Shown here in pieces: positions 33,294-44,399 of a stretch of DNA of 64,000 nucleotides. The notes beneath the pieces were generated by a model. It was not told the origin of the DNA. It did no database searches and saw only the letters and a program-made list of their open reading frames with translations. A program made the position numbers and the translations under genes. The stretch covers positions 78,069,237-78,133,236 of the forward strand of contig CM053266.1 of assembly GCA_028583415.1 (NCBI GenBank), read 5' to 3'. Source of the stretch: Protea cynaroides (Eukaryota > Streptophyta > Magnoliopsida > Proteales > Proteaceae). The first letter of the stretch is position 1. Each line of letters starts with the position of its first letter.

Positions 33294-34795
33294 GGACGTC
33301 CCTTAGCCTCTTTCACTCCTTTTGAAACCCTAATTAAAAGTGAGAGAAGAGAAGAGAAGGAGAAGAGAAGGAGAATTGGAGAAGAAATTCAGAGAAATCT
33401 CTGAATCTCAGCAACCCTAAGGTATGAATACATTCTCCATGAATTATGTAAGACCCTAGAATAGTTCATGAAGAAGGTAGGATCTAGGAGAAACCCAATT
33501 CATCCATCAATGGATAAATTCCAATGAAATCCATGGACAAAATCATTGTAAACAAAGTAAAGTGTGTAACTTAGAGTTTTGAGCCATAGAACAATCATAT
33601 AATGGACTATAAAAGTAAGCCAAATGATCCAAACATGAAAGAATAGACTGTAGGATCAAAGGTCGACTCAAACTACGTGTGGTTGCACGTAGGGTCGATT
33701 GGTAACCGACCCTACCAAACCACAGGATCGACCCCATGCTCTCGTAAAGTCCAGGGAGGCTGTGGTCGCACCTAGGGTCGATGGGTAACCGACCCTATGA
33801 CCGACCCTACATCCTGGGGTCACAGAAAACTGTTATCCTAGCAATACAACAAGCTTAAAATTATTAGAATTAATTCTAATTAAAATCTATCGATTTGTTA
33901 GGTTCTCCTAGTGATATAAAAGTGATTCTTAAAGCTTGAAAGAGGATCTACACTCAATCAAAGGTGAGGAAACAAGACCTAAACTAATTGGTTAATAATA
34001 AATTGTTTTCGTTTATTGAGTCCAATACCATGTATGATGCTATGATTGTATGATTGTAATGTGTATATCACATGTCATCTACTATTCCTGTTATTACTGT
34101 TAATGCATATTTAATTCAGTTTATTTACAACATGATGATGATGATAATGCTAGGAATAGACATGAGAATGCTTGTGTGTGGTTAGTGTACTTGATGCGAG
34201 CGGGGCATCAGGGGAAGTATGATGCGGTGCGGTCCTAAGCACTTTAGCCCTATCTCTACTCAAGTTTTATCCACTAGCATCGTCGTATCACCATTACCTT
34301 AGCAGAACTATTACGTCATAGGGCATCAGAGGAGGTGGTCTTGGACCGTGTAGTCTCTGACTCTGCCAGGGGGCCTTAGCTCTATCTCTATGGTCGTATT
34401 GAGGGATGCTGGGGTGAGGCCTTGGATACACTATTTGACATTAGGATTGGTTAGTTGTGAGTCCCATTTGCAAGCCCTCGCCAATAGAGGCTTACGTGTT
34501 GGTATGGGTAAAGCATCAGGGGAAGTGTGATGCGGTGCGGTCCTAAGCACTTTAGCTCTATCTCTATTCCATGGTGGGGTGGATGTGGACGACAATGGTG
34601 TTTGATCCATTGGGTAGGCTTACACACCCTGTGTATAGAGGCGAGGCGGCCACCGAACCTTTCTATAGCACATTACAAATTTATATTCCAGACCAAAGAT
34701 ATGAATTGAATGCATTCATATGTTTGTTGCATTGTTTTGTTTGCTCACAGAGCCGTGATGTGTGCTCACCCTTTTCAAATTCGAATATTTTAGTT

Positions 34796-34927
34796 GATGA
34801 TGCAGGTATGACCGTGGAAGATTATATGAATGTTTTCGCATACGGACACGTTGTGGCGATGGACGCAAAAGATATAATGGAGACGCATGATTCATCATGT
34901 GAATGCAACTCATGCATTTTCGATTAG
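34796..34927 (+). CDS. Conserved LTR terminal ORF, copy D
   Basis: Forty-three codons plus TAG, open: DDAGMTVEDYMNVFAYGHV to HDSSCECNSCIFD. The unspliced frame is open for 118 codons from 34571. The matching middle block contains stops in the joining frame, so in this LTR only the unspliced model or a start inside the terminal exon would work. Confidence 0.5.
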   Translation, partial: DDAGMTVEDYMNVFAYGHVVAMDAKDIMETHDSSCECNSCIFD

Positions 34928-35205
34928 ATTTTATTTGGATTATGGAGGAAATGTAATTGATTATTTTATTTCTTTATGTCCCAGTCAATGAAAGATAATT
35001 GGATATTTTATTTATGATTATCACATTTAGAATCTCAGTTCATTTAATATTTAAGACTTCCGTTATTGTGTATTTACTCTTATTATGGTTGTGGATGTGT
35101 ATGATTTAAGCAAACAGACATAGCCTATTTGAGATCCTGGTTAAACTGTTGGTTTATTAGCTGTTCATCACACCATTCTGAATAGTGCAGAATTGGGGTG
35201 TAACA

Positions 35206-36114
35206 GCCATTGCTTGTTTCCTACGCCCCTCTAGTAGGGGTAAAGATACTGGCATAGCTTTGCACTCCTGAAGGTTGGGTGATCCTAGGGGGAGTCAGTG
35301 ACGTATGGGTGTACGGTAGCTAACATATGTGAGGTCTATAATGGGAGGTGACGAACCCTGTAAGGAAGGGTGTCCCTAAGGGGAGAATTTACCTGTAGAA
35401 GTCGTTTAGCGACCTAGGGTCATTTATTTAGCTTCTATCTTGGCCCAGGATGTAGAAACAAAAACCTGATACCTAATATAAAATAAATTATATTTCATAT
35501 CATTGGATGTTGTATGTGCATTGTAAGTGATTCTAGATTTCTCATTGAGCTAGGATGTAAGCTCACCTCATGTCGACACTGTTTTTCAGATCCTTCTGTA
35601 GGTGATTACTCTATTGCTGAGTTTATGGAGTCCCCTCTGACTAATGTGGTTGCTGGTACCAAGGATATTGGTGGAGAGCATGGCGAGGACCGCACCTATT
35701 GCAATTGCGTTTACACATGACATAACCCTCCCCTTACTTTCTCCCTTCCCTGGTGTACTCTGGATATTATGATTATTTTTGTTGGTAGATGAAGATATTT
35801 ATCAAAAACAATGTAATAGATTTATTCCTTTTTTATTTGGATATTTGTATATGAATATGGTAGTATTTTAAGAAGATACAAATGGTTTGTAAATGAAAAA
35901 TTAATACATAGTATGAGATATGTTATCATTAGATGCATTTGTCAGTATTTAATACTTCTGTCATATTATTATTGCTTCTTGATTATTGTGGATATTACAT
36001 GTGTAGACTGTGAGATTTATTTTATAATCATTGTGGTAGCGATCTTGGATGTATTCGGGTACCACAAGGGTTGACCTGGATATCACGCCTAATTCTCCAG
36101 AATGGGCTGTGACA
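35206..36114 (+). repeat. 3' LTR of element G, last segment
   Basis: Continues the G LTR after solo LTR D; 35206-35210 is the duplicated GCCAT. It contains the terminal ORF (35589-35720) and an AT-rich tail, and ends GGGCTGTGACA at 36114. The next five bases, CAACC, start LINE-1. Confidence 0.78.
35589..35720 (+). CDS. Conserved LTR terminal ORF, element G version
   Basis: DPSVGDYSIAEFMESPLTNV and, after 20 more residues, YCNCVYT, then TGA: again 43 codons plus stop, as in A-F, although nucleotide identity is low. The acceptor-like CTGTTTTTCAG lies at the same codon position and the same phase (G|AT here, G|GT in the others). The upstream frame is open to an ATG at 35514. Matching length, phase, DYS.xEFM/EDYMN spacing and Cys-x-Cys near the end argue for shared descent with coding constraint. 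Confidence 0.5.
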   Translation, partial: DPSVGDYSIAEFMESPLTNVVAGTKDIGGEHGEDRTYCNCVYT

Positions 36115-36119
36115 CAACC

Positions 36120-36555
36120 AATCCATAGTTTTAGATTAAGAAAGATTTTTAATTTGATTCCAAAATTCATGCATGTATGCCTAATTCGGTTCTCCATAAA
36201 TACTGGATATGAAGAAATCCCACTGATGTGCGATGGATACAATGAAATCAATGAATCTTGAGCTGTAATGAGTAATGTCAATCTTGATAGAATTATTCAA
36301 AGCAAGTAGAAGACCTTTAGGTAATCCAATGGGCTCCACCATAAAATGGTTTTTCAGATTTAACTTCCCCAACAAAATAGTCATTTTCTCCTTGTTATTC
36401 TTGGTTTCCATTAAGAAGATGATATTAGGCTTATCTTTCCTTAAAAGGGCTTGGAGACAACGAGTTGTCAAGGTGCTCCCAATACCTAGACAATTCAACT
36501 TAAGAGTTTCAGTGCGACCTGTGGGGCTAATATTCCCTAGCCTCCACAGGGTCAA
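36120..36555 (-). pseudogene. LINE-1 ORF2, endonuclease N-terminus
   Basis: LKLNCLGIGSTLTTRCLQAL, then KPNIIFLMETKNNKEKM, is the start of an apurinic-type LINE endonuclease (N of the LNCLG motif and E of METK). Later residues include WDFFISSIYGEPN. It ends where element G is inserted. Confidence 0.82.
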
Positions 36556-37089
36556 ATGATAAAAAAAAAATAACTGGTTTCATTGTTGGAAACATTAGTC
36601 AGAGGGAGATAATGTAGATCTAGCTCTTTTTGAAGGGATTTGAGAAGAAATTGTTGTTGAAGATGGCCTATATTAAGGATTGACTGACATTGTGGGTGAT
36701 GAGGATAATGGAATGATCATAGATGTGCTTTGGGTTGAATGCTTTAAGGATGAATTTGAGAAGGTATTGGATATGATTTAAGATTAGAGGGGCTTTGGGA
36801 ATCTCTCTGGGAAAGGCCAGCCATGGAAACCATAAATGGATTATTTAAATCCAGTAAAGCTTGATGATTCATGGGGTTTTGATGGATCCAAATTGTCTCC
36901 TGCAAAGGGATTGGCAGGAGACTCGGCTACGACCAGTCGATGTCTGGCACGTGGGCGTCGGTTGAATTTAAGTCGTCCATCCAGTTGACAATGTGAGAGA
37001 TGGAAAGAGGGCTTGTCAACTGGCTGGACAGCTCGAATTCAGCCAACACCCACATGTTGGGCATCGGCTCGTCGAAGCCGAGTCTCCTG
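36556..37089. other. Spacer between ORF1 and ORF2 of LINE-1
   Basis: No open frame was recognised. It contains a CT/GA-poor linker and a GC-richer stretch at 36890-37080 (CAGGAGACTCGGCTACGACC and a partial inverted copy, GCCGAGTCTCCTG, near 37077). This pair could form a long stem around about 170 bp. Confidence 0.4.
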
Positions 37090-38511
37090 CTTAGCCCCTG
37101 GTAGGTTGGTCTTGAGAAATGGAGAAGTTAGATAGTTGAGGGACTAGGCTGATTAGGTCTCTAGCAATGTCCAGGTTTTTTGAGAAGTAATCTGAGAGAG
37201 CCTTCTGTCGGGATTGGGTGAAAGGATTCTGGTTTTGATTGGGTGAGTTTTGGAAGTGGCTGGAACAGAAAGGTTGAGGTGTGTAAGGTATTGTAAGGGA
37301 AGGGCCAGCATTAAAAGAGGAGTGAGTTGGCTTTTCTGAAAAACCTAATGAGGTATTAATGAAAGTCTTGGGAATATTCTCAACTATATTCAAGTACTTA
37401 CCTTGAAATTTGGAGGATTCATTTTCCACTAGCCTTTGAGTTATTCTTGAGAAACATGCTCCGAAATGCCAGGCTGGGCTATTGAAGAGGCAATGGACAT
37501 GTTACTCCTTTGATCTTCCTGAATTAAATTTTATGACTATTGACCTACTGACTTCTCACCAGTTTGATTCTCCGATGAAGTCGCCGGAGAAGAAGAAGAC
37601 ATACCAGCTGAAGTATCGTAACTGAACTGTTGTTTGTGCAGACTCCAAGAACCAATTAATAGGGACTGGTCCTCTCAAGTCGGCATTAAACCTATTTTGA
37701 GGAGCTAAAGAATAGTATTCCTCTAAGTTGCATCCATGTTGATTGCAATGATCTCTGAAAGCTTCAATATAAGATTCGCAATTATCCTTCTCGGGCCCTA
37801 TCCGGCCACAGAAATAACAAAAATTTGGTAAGCTCTCATATTTAATCCTTCCCAACTTCATCCTGGTTAAATTTCCTTGTGATGGTGAAAGAATATCGCA
37901 AAGGTTGATTAAGCTTTAGAGAAACTCTTCCCCTTAAGAAGCAAATGTGTCTACCAGCCGCCGAACCATTAATAAACGTTGCTCTAGATGGAGGACCGAT
38001 CATATCTAGCAGCTTTAGGAACCATAGTTCTAGTAATCAGATCCTGAGAAACTCCATGGATTTGAATCCATATATTATAGCTATCAAATGTCCATTGTTT
38101 CAAACTGTTCTAATGCTCTAGAATGATAATATTACCATTAACTGACCATGGTGAATCTTTGAGAACTTTTTGTAGATTAAACTCATGGTTGAACTTGAAA
38201 ATATAAGTGTTAGTAGCAAGGAAAGAGACCTTAACTCCAAAATTGAGATTCCAGGCCATTGGAAGTCCTTCTATAACAGCATGTTTCCTATAACTTTTCC
38301 CTACAATTTTTCTTCCAACAAGAGTAAGATGAGGAGGGAACTGTATTTTTGGATCTTTATCTTCCTCCATGATAAAAGAGTCATCCTCTGGCTGACTGAA
38401 CTCTTGGTTTGCCATATTAATTGATTCAGGAATCTCTTTATTCCTGATATTACTCACCTGTTCGGGATGGTTATTGGATGGACCAGTAAGAGATAACACA
38501 TTATTCTCCAT
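37090..38511 (-). pseudogene. LINE-1 ORF1 (DUF4283 / zinc knuckle protein)
   Basis: ATG at 38511. A leader of about 60 residues precedes the DUF4283-like domain (LTLVGRKIVGKSYRKHAVIE, then VLKDSPWSVNGNIIILEH, and after a frameshift LKQWTFDSYNIWIQIHGVS). The zinc knuckle at about 37810 reads FCYFCGRIGPEKDNC, with Pro in place of the usual His. A Ser/Pro/Asn-rich tail follows (37429-37091). The protein would bind LINE RNA; this copy is broken by frameshifts at about 38105 and 37870. Confidence 0.78.
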
Positions 38512-38879
38512 GATAAGATAGAAGTAAAGAAGACGAGATGGTTTGCCAAAAGGAAGAGGAAGATAACTGAATACAAATCATGCATGGAGCAGAGAAGAAA
38601 TCACACGCATGAAGCGGAAAACTGGTTCTCAACTTCTCTGGAATAAAATATAGCCATTTGTGGAGTTGAAGTAGTTGACAATGAATTTGCGGAGCAACCG
38701 AATTGGTAGGTGGCTTTGTCATGATTTTGAGAGTGGGTTTGGCCTCATCGCAATTGTTAGCCCATTCTCCACCACATAGTATATGGGTGACTTGATGTGT
38801 TGGGAAAGCACAAGTTTTGAATTTATAGTTGAAATAGAGGTTGGAATCAATATATTGTATTGTGGATGTGAAATTGAGG

Positions 38880-39285
38880 GATTTTGCTTTCTTCCTATGC
38901 TGGTCATTGGAAAAGGTGTGTAATGATCTCTGCTTTAACAACAAAAATATCTTATGATATTGCCCTTCAGGCGGAAAATGCTTGTTTGGAATTTTTTAAG
39001 TCTTCTTCGCCTTTAAGTCAGTCTTTAGAGGTGAATCACAATTCCAACAATGCTAGAACTTACGGAAATGTCGGCTTTTGGTGTCTTGAAAATTAACAAT
39101 GATACAAGTTTTACTCTGGATGGTAAGGGACATGGAATTGGATTCTCTTTAGAAATCATGCTGGTCATCTCTTACGGGCCACTTTAGATCTTATGTTTTT
39201 TGCCTCGGCCAAGGTGGGTGAGGCCCATGCTAATCGAAAGGCTTTGGAAGACGGCTATCTTAATTTGAACATTGAATCAGCTTGT
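38880..39285 (+). pseudogene. LINE-2 RNase H domain, first part
   Basis: In one open plus frame (about 39070-39285): VLKINNDTSFTLDGKGHGIG, then FSLRNHAGHLLRA, then EAHANRKALEDGYLNLNIES. This is the plant LINE-type RNase H (KINNDxS, RN..G, EA.A.RKAL). The reading is cut at 39285 by element H and continues at 43448 as ACAEAIEGGLIL. Confidence 0.78.
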
Positions 39286-39746
39286 TGTCACGGCCTTAGT
39301 ATAACTAAGCCAACCGTGCGGCACTTAGTCGTTCACAATCGCTCTTGAAGCACTAAGTCAGCCTAACTCTTATCAAAGGAAGAGAGCACACAATAGATAA
39401 CTTTTCAAGGAAGAACTTGTATTGCAAAGGAACTCTTATAATGCTCTTGATTGCTTTAGTGCCTTGGCCAAATGAGGTTGGCATTATTTATAGGCACCAA
39501 GAGGTACAATGAATGGCTATGATATTTACATGTGTCTCCTATCGAACGGTTAGGAACATTCTAGCATTGGGGCCTAGAAGATTCCCACCTCCTTAGCAAA
39601 CTCAAGAGAAAGTCTATACAAGTGTGGAGGTTTCTAGAGAACCCCACTTATGCAAAAGTGTAGAAAATTCTAGAATATGGGCTAACCCATCAACCCATGT
39701 GTCCATCCATGGACCGTGTAGACGGAGTGGGTCGCGGGTCGTGACA
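39286..39746 (-). repeat. 3' LTR of element H
   Basis: 461 bp, TGTCACGG at 39286 and GTGACA at 39746 on the plus strand. The minus strand begins TGTCACGACCCGCGACCC right after the polypurine tract. Confidence 0.88.
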
Positions 39747-40029
39747 TTCTCCCCCACCTAAGTTGGCGACGTCCTCGTCGCATTTTCCTCATGAAACTTT
39801 TATATCATGTCTTGGAACTGCCAAAGGTCATCTGATGGTTCCCAGCTTGTCTCGCTCTCTGGTAGTCCCTTCCATTTGACTAAGTACTCCCTACAAGGAG
39901 GAACGCCTCGTCTTCGTATAAGTCTATCTGCCATTATGCATTCAACCTCCTTCTCATAGGAAGTAACCATACCCATTGGTGCTTGAGTTGAAGTCCCACG
40001 GCTTGGGTCTTCTATGTCTCATTGATAAG

Positions 40030-40806
40030 GTTTCAACATACTTGCATGAAAAATCGGATGAATTTTGAGTTTGGGAAGGAGCTTTACCTCATGGGACACC
40101 TTGCCCACCTTCCTTAGAATCTCAAACGGCCCTTCATAGTGACGAACTAGCCCTTTGTTCACTGACCTTAGGGACTTGAACTGTTATGGCACAAGTTTCA
40201 CAAGTACCAAGTCACTTACCATGAAACTCTTTGGTCGCCTATCCTTGTCAGCCCATTTCTTCATCTTCTTTGTGGCCTTGTCTAGGTAAGACTTTACCAC
40301 ATCCATCTTCTCGTGCCACTCTTTTGCAGCCTTGAACGCCGAAGGGCTCCTCCCTGTATATGTAGTCATGAGCGTGTGCGGCGTCAAGGGTTGTTGCCCC
40401 GTAGTTACCTCGAACGGGGTTTGGTTAGTTGCCCTGCTCTTTTGTAGGTTATGGGAGAACTGGGCCACATCAATCAGCTTGGCCCAATCCTTCTGGTTGG
40501 CACTCACAAAGTGCGTCAAGTATAACTCTAACAAGTTGTTGACACATTCGGTTTACCCATCGGTCTGCGGATGGAAGCTAGTAGAGAAGTGGAGCACCGA
40601 ACCCAACAACTTGAACAACTCCATCCAGAACTTCCCCGTAAAACGAGGATCTCGATCGCTAATGATGGTACGTGGCACGCCCTAGTACTTTTATGTTATT
40701 CAAGAACAGCCTTGCTGCCATTTCTGCCATGCAATCCCTAGGAGCTGCTACAAAAGTAGCATACTTGGAAAATCTGTCAACAATCACCATAATAGAGCCA
40801 CATCCC
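40030..40806 (-). pseudogene. Element H integrase, C-terminal half
   Basis: IVDRFSKYATFVAAP at about 40780 is the integrase core start. After a frameshift come SDRDPRF and FHPQTDG, followed by NLLELYLTHFVSANQKDWAK and ATNQTPFEVTTGQQPLTPH. The tail reads KKMKKWADKDRRPKSFMVSDLVLVKL. The 116-codon piece 40534-40184 is uninterrupted. Confidence 0.82.
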
Positions 40807-42200
40807 TCAGATGTGGGTAGTGCACTGATGAAGCCCATTGAGACACTTCTCCTTCTTCACATAGAGTTGGTTGTCCCTTAGCACCTTGAAGACAGTTTTC
40901 AAATGCTCCACATGTTCCTCCAAGGTGTAGCTATATATGACAATATCATCCAAGTAGATTACTACGAACCTGTCAAGGTAGGGGTAGAACAGTTTGTTGA
41001 TAAGTGTGCAGAATATAGTCGGTGCGTTTGTGAGGCTGAAAGGCATGACCAAGAACTCATATGATCCATAGCGTGTTATGCATGTGGTCTTGGGCTCATC
41101 TGCTTCTGCAATGCGTACTTGGTGATATCCTAACCTTAGGTCTAGCTTGGAGAAGTACCTAGCTCCACCAAGTTGATCGAACAAATCAGCAATCAGAGGA
41201 ATGGGGTATTTGTTCTTGACGGTTACCTTGTTGAGTGCTCGATAATCTATGCATAGCCGTAAGGATCCATCATGCTTTCTTTGAAAGAGAACTGGGGCAC
41301 CATAGGGAGCCTTGGATGGACGGATAAACCCCGCATCTAGTAAGTCTTTGAGTTGTTTCCTTAGCTCTTCCAACTCCGGTGGCGACATGCGGTAAGGTGC
41401 CTTGGCTGGTGGTTTGGCACCAGGCTCCAACTCAATAGTATGGTCCACCTCCCTCCTAGGTGGTAGCCTTTTGGGCAGCTCAGGTGGCATCACATCCTTG
41501 AACTCACTAAGGACCTCCTCAATAGGCCCGGGCAACACCTCCATGGACCTGTCTTCCTTCTCATTGAGTAGCACGGCGAGATAAGTTGTTTCTCCCTTTT
41601 TGACCCCCTTTTCGAATTGTATTGCAGACAGCAGTTTGGTGCCATTCTTAGATCTTTGAACTGTTGGAACCATGCAAGAGGTTCCCTCCTCCATGATGCA
41701 TACGGTGCTAATGGAAGGCATGACAATTGCATTTACCTTTCTTAGAAACTCCATGCCAAGCACCACTTGGAAATCATCCATGGGTACCACTGACAAATCT
41801 ACGGTACCTTTCCATGTCCCAATGTGCATCTCGACCCCTCGAGCCATGCCATGAATGGAACAAGCTTGGGAGTTAACCACCTTCAACCATCCCATCTCCT
41901 TGGATACTTTCAATCCGAGCTTCTTTGCCTCCTCTATCGAGACAAAGTTATAGGTTGCGCCCGTGTCAACCATGGCACATGTGGGCTTGTTGTTGATGCG
42001 TGCCTCCACGTACATCAAACCTTTTTGTGAAGGAGTGGCCTTGACCTCCTCTGTCTTGGCCTTGATAGCAGCCAATTGGAGCGAACCCATATGAGCCTCC
42101 TCTTCTTCATCTCCTTTCTCGAGTAGGGCTGTCAAAGCCTTCTTTTTAGGGCACTTACTAGCCCAGTGTGGACTATCGCAGAGAAAACAAGCGGTCTTTT
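40807..42200 (-). pseudogene. Element H protease / reverse transcriptase, fused to integrase by deletion
   Basis: An uninterrupted frame starts in the zinc knuckle (CFLCDSPHWASKC, near 42190) and runs to 40807. The protease has MVDTGATYNFVS and FQVVLGMEFL. RT has LLDAGFIRPSKAPYG, LRLCIDYRALNKVTVKNKYP, KLDLRLGYHQVRI, then FSLTNAPTIF and VIYLDDIVIYS. After YVKKEKC the reading passes directly into the integrase-proximal sequence. RNase H and the zinc-binding part of integrase, about 1 kb, are therefore missing. This is the longest intact pol frame in H. Confidence 0.9.
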
Positions 42201-43038
42201 GTCGATGTCCATTCCTCCTATCATCCCTTGTCTTACCCTCTCTATGTGATGAGGGCTTATCTATGCTTTCCTTAGGATAAGTTTCTTTGAATGCCGATAC
42301 TCCCCCACCTTTTTCATTGGATGGCTTTTTGAGCTTTGAGGAATCTTCTCTCTTATACTCAACTATGGACTCCGCCGCTGCTATTGCTGAAGCAACATCT
42401 TGTACACCCCGTCATTGTAACTCTTGCACGGCCCAGCCTTGGAGACCTTCCATGAAATTGAACAATAGGTCTACTTTGGTCATATCCTGGACATCTAGCA
42501 TAAGTGTAGAGAATGCCTTCATATAGTCTCGGATAGACCCCGTCTGTTTGAGCCTTTTAAGATTCCCCCTAGCCATGAATGATGCATTCTCAGGATAAAA
42601 TTGTTTCTTCAGTTCCTTCTTGAAACTATCCCAAGTGTCTATGGTGCACGTACCTCTTTCAATGTCGGTGTGTCATCGTCTCCACCATAGAGTTGCTGTG
42701 TCTTTAAGGTAAAGGATGGCAGTTTGTACCTTCATCTGCTCGTCTTCAAGGGAGATTGCTTTAAAATATTGCTTCATGTGCCACAAGAAATTGTCTACTT
42801 TTCGGGCATCTCGTTGTTCATCATAGGACATAGGTTTTGCCACATCTACTCTAGGTGCCTCTCTTGAGGTCGTAGCTCCCCCAACCATCGCCCTTTTGCA
42901 TAGGGTTAAATCAGCTCGTACCTTGTCTATGCACGCTTGGAAGTTTGCCATCATCTCCAACACATGAGCTTTGAAGGTATCAAGCTCCCCTTGTGGCTGT
43001 GTTGTGGTGTTGCGTAAGGACACATCATGCTCATCCAC
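42201..43038 (-). pseudogene. gag: Element H gag
   Basis: ATG near 43038; the first 121 codons include KVDNFLWHMKQYFKAISLED and AILYLKDTATLWWRR, the core of the gag domain (LxxxA..WW). Downstream (42670-42210) the frame has many stops. The zinc knuckle at 42190 is in the frame of the protease. Confidence 0.82.
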
Positions 43039-43076
43039 GCGGCCAATGATCCCCTCTAATTGACCTTTGAGCTCCT

Positions 43077-43366
43077 CTTTATTTATTTATTTTTTTTTTT
43101 TGTAAAGTAGAATTTTATTGAGAAGAAATTTGGAAAAAAAAACCAAGGCATCAGCCTTACAAATGTTTAAAAGCCAGGGAGAGAAAGTAGAGCAATTAAC
43201 TTGTCCTGAAATAGTTAAGGCCCTTCGAGCAAGGGTATGTGCAGCACAATTTGCCTCCCTAAGAATGAATTGAAAAATGACTAAAACTCCAAAGGATCAA
43301 ATAGAAAATATATCCTCAATAATTGGCTACAGATCACTCTCACAAGTAGGATTAGACCGCCCTCAA
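43077..43366 (-). repeat. Inverted copy of LINE-2 3' end (left arm)
   Basis: On the minus strand this is the LINE RNase H C-terminus (ATTGAGGGCGGTCTAATCC onward) ending in an A-tail with AAATAAATAAATAAAG. It is the reverse complement of 43453-43745, with a handful of mismatches. Confidence 0.9.
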
Positions 43367-43447
43367 TAGCCTAGAATATGGGATAACCCATCAACCCATG
43401 TGTCCATCCATGGACAGTGTAGACGGAGCGGGTCACGGGTCATGACA

Positions 43448-43756
43448 TTGTGCTGAAGCAATTGAGGGTGGTCTAATCCTACTTGTGAGAGTGATCTGTA
43501 GCCAATTATTGAGGATATATTTTCTATTTGATCCTTTAGAGTTTTAGTCATTTTTCAATTCATTCTTAGGGAGGCAAATTGTGCTGCACATACCCTTGCT
43601 CGGAGGGCCGTAACTATTTCAGGACAAGTTAATTGCTCTACTTCCTCTCCTTGGCTTTTAAACATTTGTAAGGCTGATGCCTTGGTTTTTTTTCCGTAGT
43701 AAAATTCTAGTTTACAAAAAAAAATAATAATAATAATAAAATAAAAAATAAATAAT
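43448..43756 (+). pseudogene. LINE-2 RNase H end and A-tail (right arm)
   Basis: Continues from 39285 in frame (ACAEAIEGGLIL). After a shift come FQFILREANCAAHTLARRAV and SPWLLNICKADAL, the C-terminal RNase H motif of plant LINEs (REANxxAHxLA). The 3' end is an A-rich tail with ATAATAATAATAA (43719-43756). 43453-43745 pairs with the left arm at 43077-43366. Confidence 0.82.
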
Positions 43757-43866
43757 TGAGGGATTTTAATGTAGTTTTACCCAATGAAAATGACAAAAGA
43801 TTGATAATAATCCCATATTTATGAAGCAATAATGTTTTACTTTTCCTATTTTCTTCCATAGTAAGT
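43757..43866. other. Short AT-rich spacer
   Basis: AT-rich DNA between the tail of LINE-2 and the reversed tail of LINE-3. I see nothing in it. Confidence 0.5.
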
Positions 43867-44012
43867 ATTTTTTTTTTTTTTTTTTGTGCTAATGGTCAGC
43901 AACTTGTATTAAATAAGTAGGAAAATAAATTACAAAAGAATCCATGACAGTAGAAGCTCCACCTTCGGCATTGCCATCAGCAGAGCCCTATCAGTGATGA
44001 AGAAAACAAAAG

Positions 44013-44399
44013 TTACATAATAAAACAATATTTATGATGCTCTGAGGCATCCCATACTACATCCCTAGCTATAAAAACAAGACAACATAACCAACTACCA
44101 GAGAGTTTTTCTGTTGCATCTCTTTTTACGAGAAAGTTTACCACTACATTTGATTCCCTGAAGCAGTGAGTAATTCTTATCTGTGAATTTGCTAGTCCCT
44201 CAATCCAATTATGCCATCTTTGCTCCAGGTACCATGGTGGGCTGGAATTCCTGAAACATCCAACCACAGATACCGAGTCACATTTCACCCATAACTTCTC
44301 GATGCACAACCTTTTAGCTTCTTTTAAACCAATGATTGCTGCTCCAAATTTTGCTTCATAATTTGTTGCATTTTTCAAGTATTCTAAAAACGCATAGAT
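44013..44399 (-). pseudogene. LINE-3 RNase H domain
   Basis: KNATNYEAKFGAAIIGLKEA, then LWVKCDSVSVVGCFR, LEQRWHNWIEGL and ITHCFRESNVVVNFLVKRDA: the plant LINE-type RNase H with EA(K).xA, D of KCDS, and RESN..xNFL. The 121-codon stretch is uninterrupted. The start of the domain lies beyond element E. Confidence 0.85.

Larger units (their letters stand above)
32944..35205 (+). mobile_element. Solo LTR D
   Basis: Starts TGTAAGACCC and ends GGTGTAACA, flanked by the exact target duplication GCCAT (32939-32943 and 35206-35210). Length 2262 bp. Word arrays of the AGGGTCGAC/CGACCCTA type lie at 33080-33195 and 33658-33825. TATA box 33285, donor-like AAG|GTATGA near 33421, exon-like block ending AATCAAAG|GTGAGG near 33967, three TAGCYCTATCTCTA boxes and the terminal ORF at 34796-34927. 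It sits in the 3' LTR of element G. Confidence 0.94.
2786..36114 (+). mobile_element. Element G: outer Ty3/gypsy chromovirus, 5' end off window
   Basis: The element is reconstructed by removing later insertions. Internal DNA occupies 2786-3415, 5802-5857 and 20289-26667; the 3' LTR occupies 26668-26803, 30958-32943 and 35211-36114. Order on the plus strand is antisense gene (minus), gag, protease, RT, RNase H, integrase, chromodomain-like tail, LTR. The polypurine tract (AAAGTGAGGGGA) directly precedes the LTR start TGTGAGATCC at 26668, and the LTR ends TGTGACA at 36114. The next bases, CAACC, should be one copy of the target duplication; the partner lies off the left edge. The host site is LINE-1. 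All coding parts carry stops. The LTR is only distantly related to A-F but keeps the same signal order. Confidence 0.8.
36115..38944 (-). mobile_element. LINE-1: L1-type LINE, 5' half, minus strand
   Basis: From right to left: 5' leader, ORF1 (DUF4283-like plus zinc knuckle) and the start of ORF2 with an endonuclease domain. It is cut at 36115 by element G; the rest should lie off the left edge. ORF1 and ORF2 have stops. The right border with LINE-2 (about 38880-38950) is not sharply resolved. Confidence 0.8.
39286..43447 (-). mobile_element. Element H: short-LTR chromovirus, Reina-like, minus strand
   Basis: The 3' LTR (39286-39746) ends the element on the left; its minus-strand start TGTCACGACCCGCG follows a polypurine tract (GGTGGGGGAGAA). 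At the right, only the outer 76 bp of the 5' LTR remain (43372-43447). TTGT flanks both ends (39282-39285 and 43448-43451), with the fifth base lost. Between them, on the minus strand: gag, protease, RT, a deletion, then the C-terminal half of integrase. The short LTR and PPT form suggest the Reina lineage. The missing 5' LTR and primer site are replaced by an inverted LINE copy. Confidence 0.8.

Noticed and set aside
38501..38944. 147-codon minus ORF upstream of LINE-1 ORF1 as a separate gene
   Set aside because: It overlaps the ORF1 start in another frame and occupies the LINE leader and the uncertain border with LINE-2; no domain.
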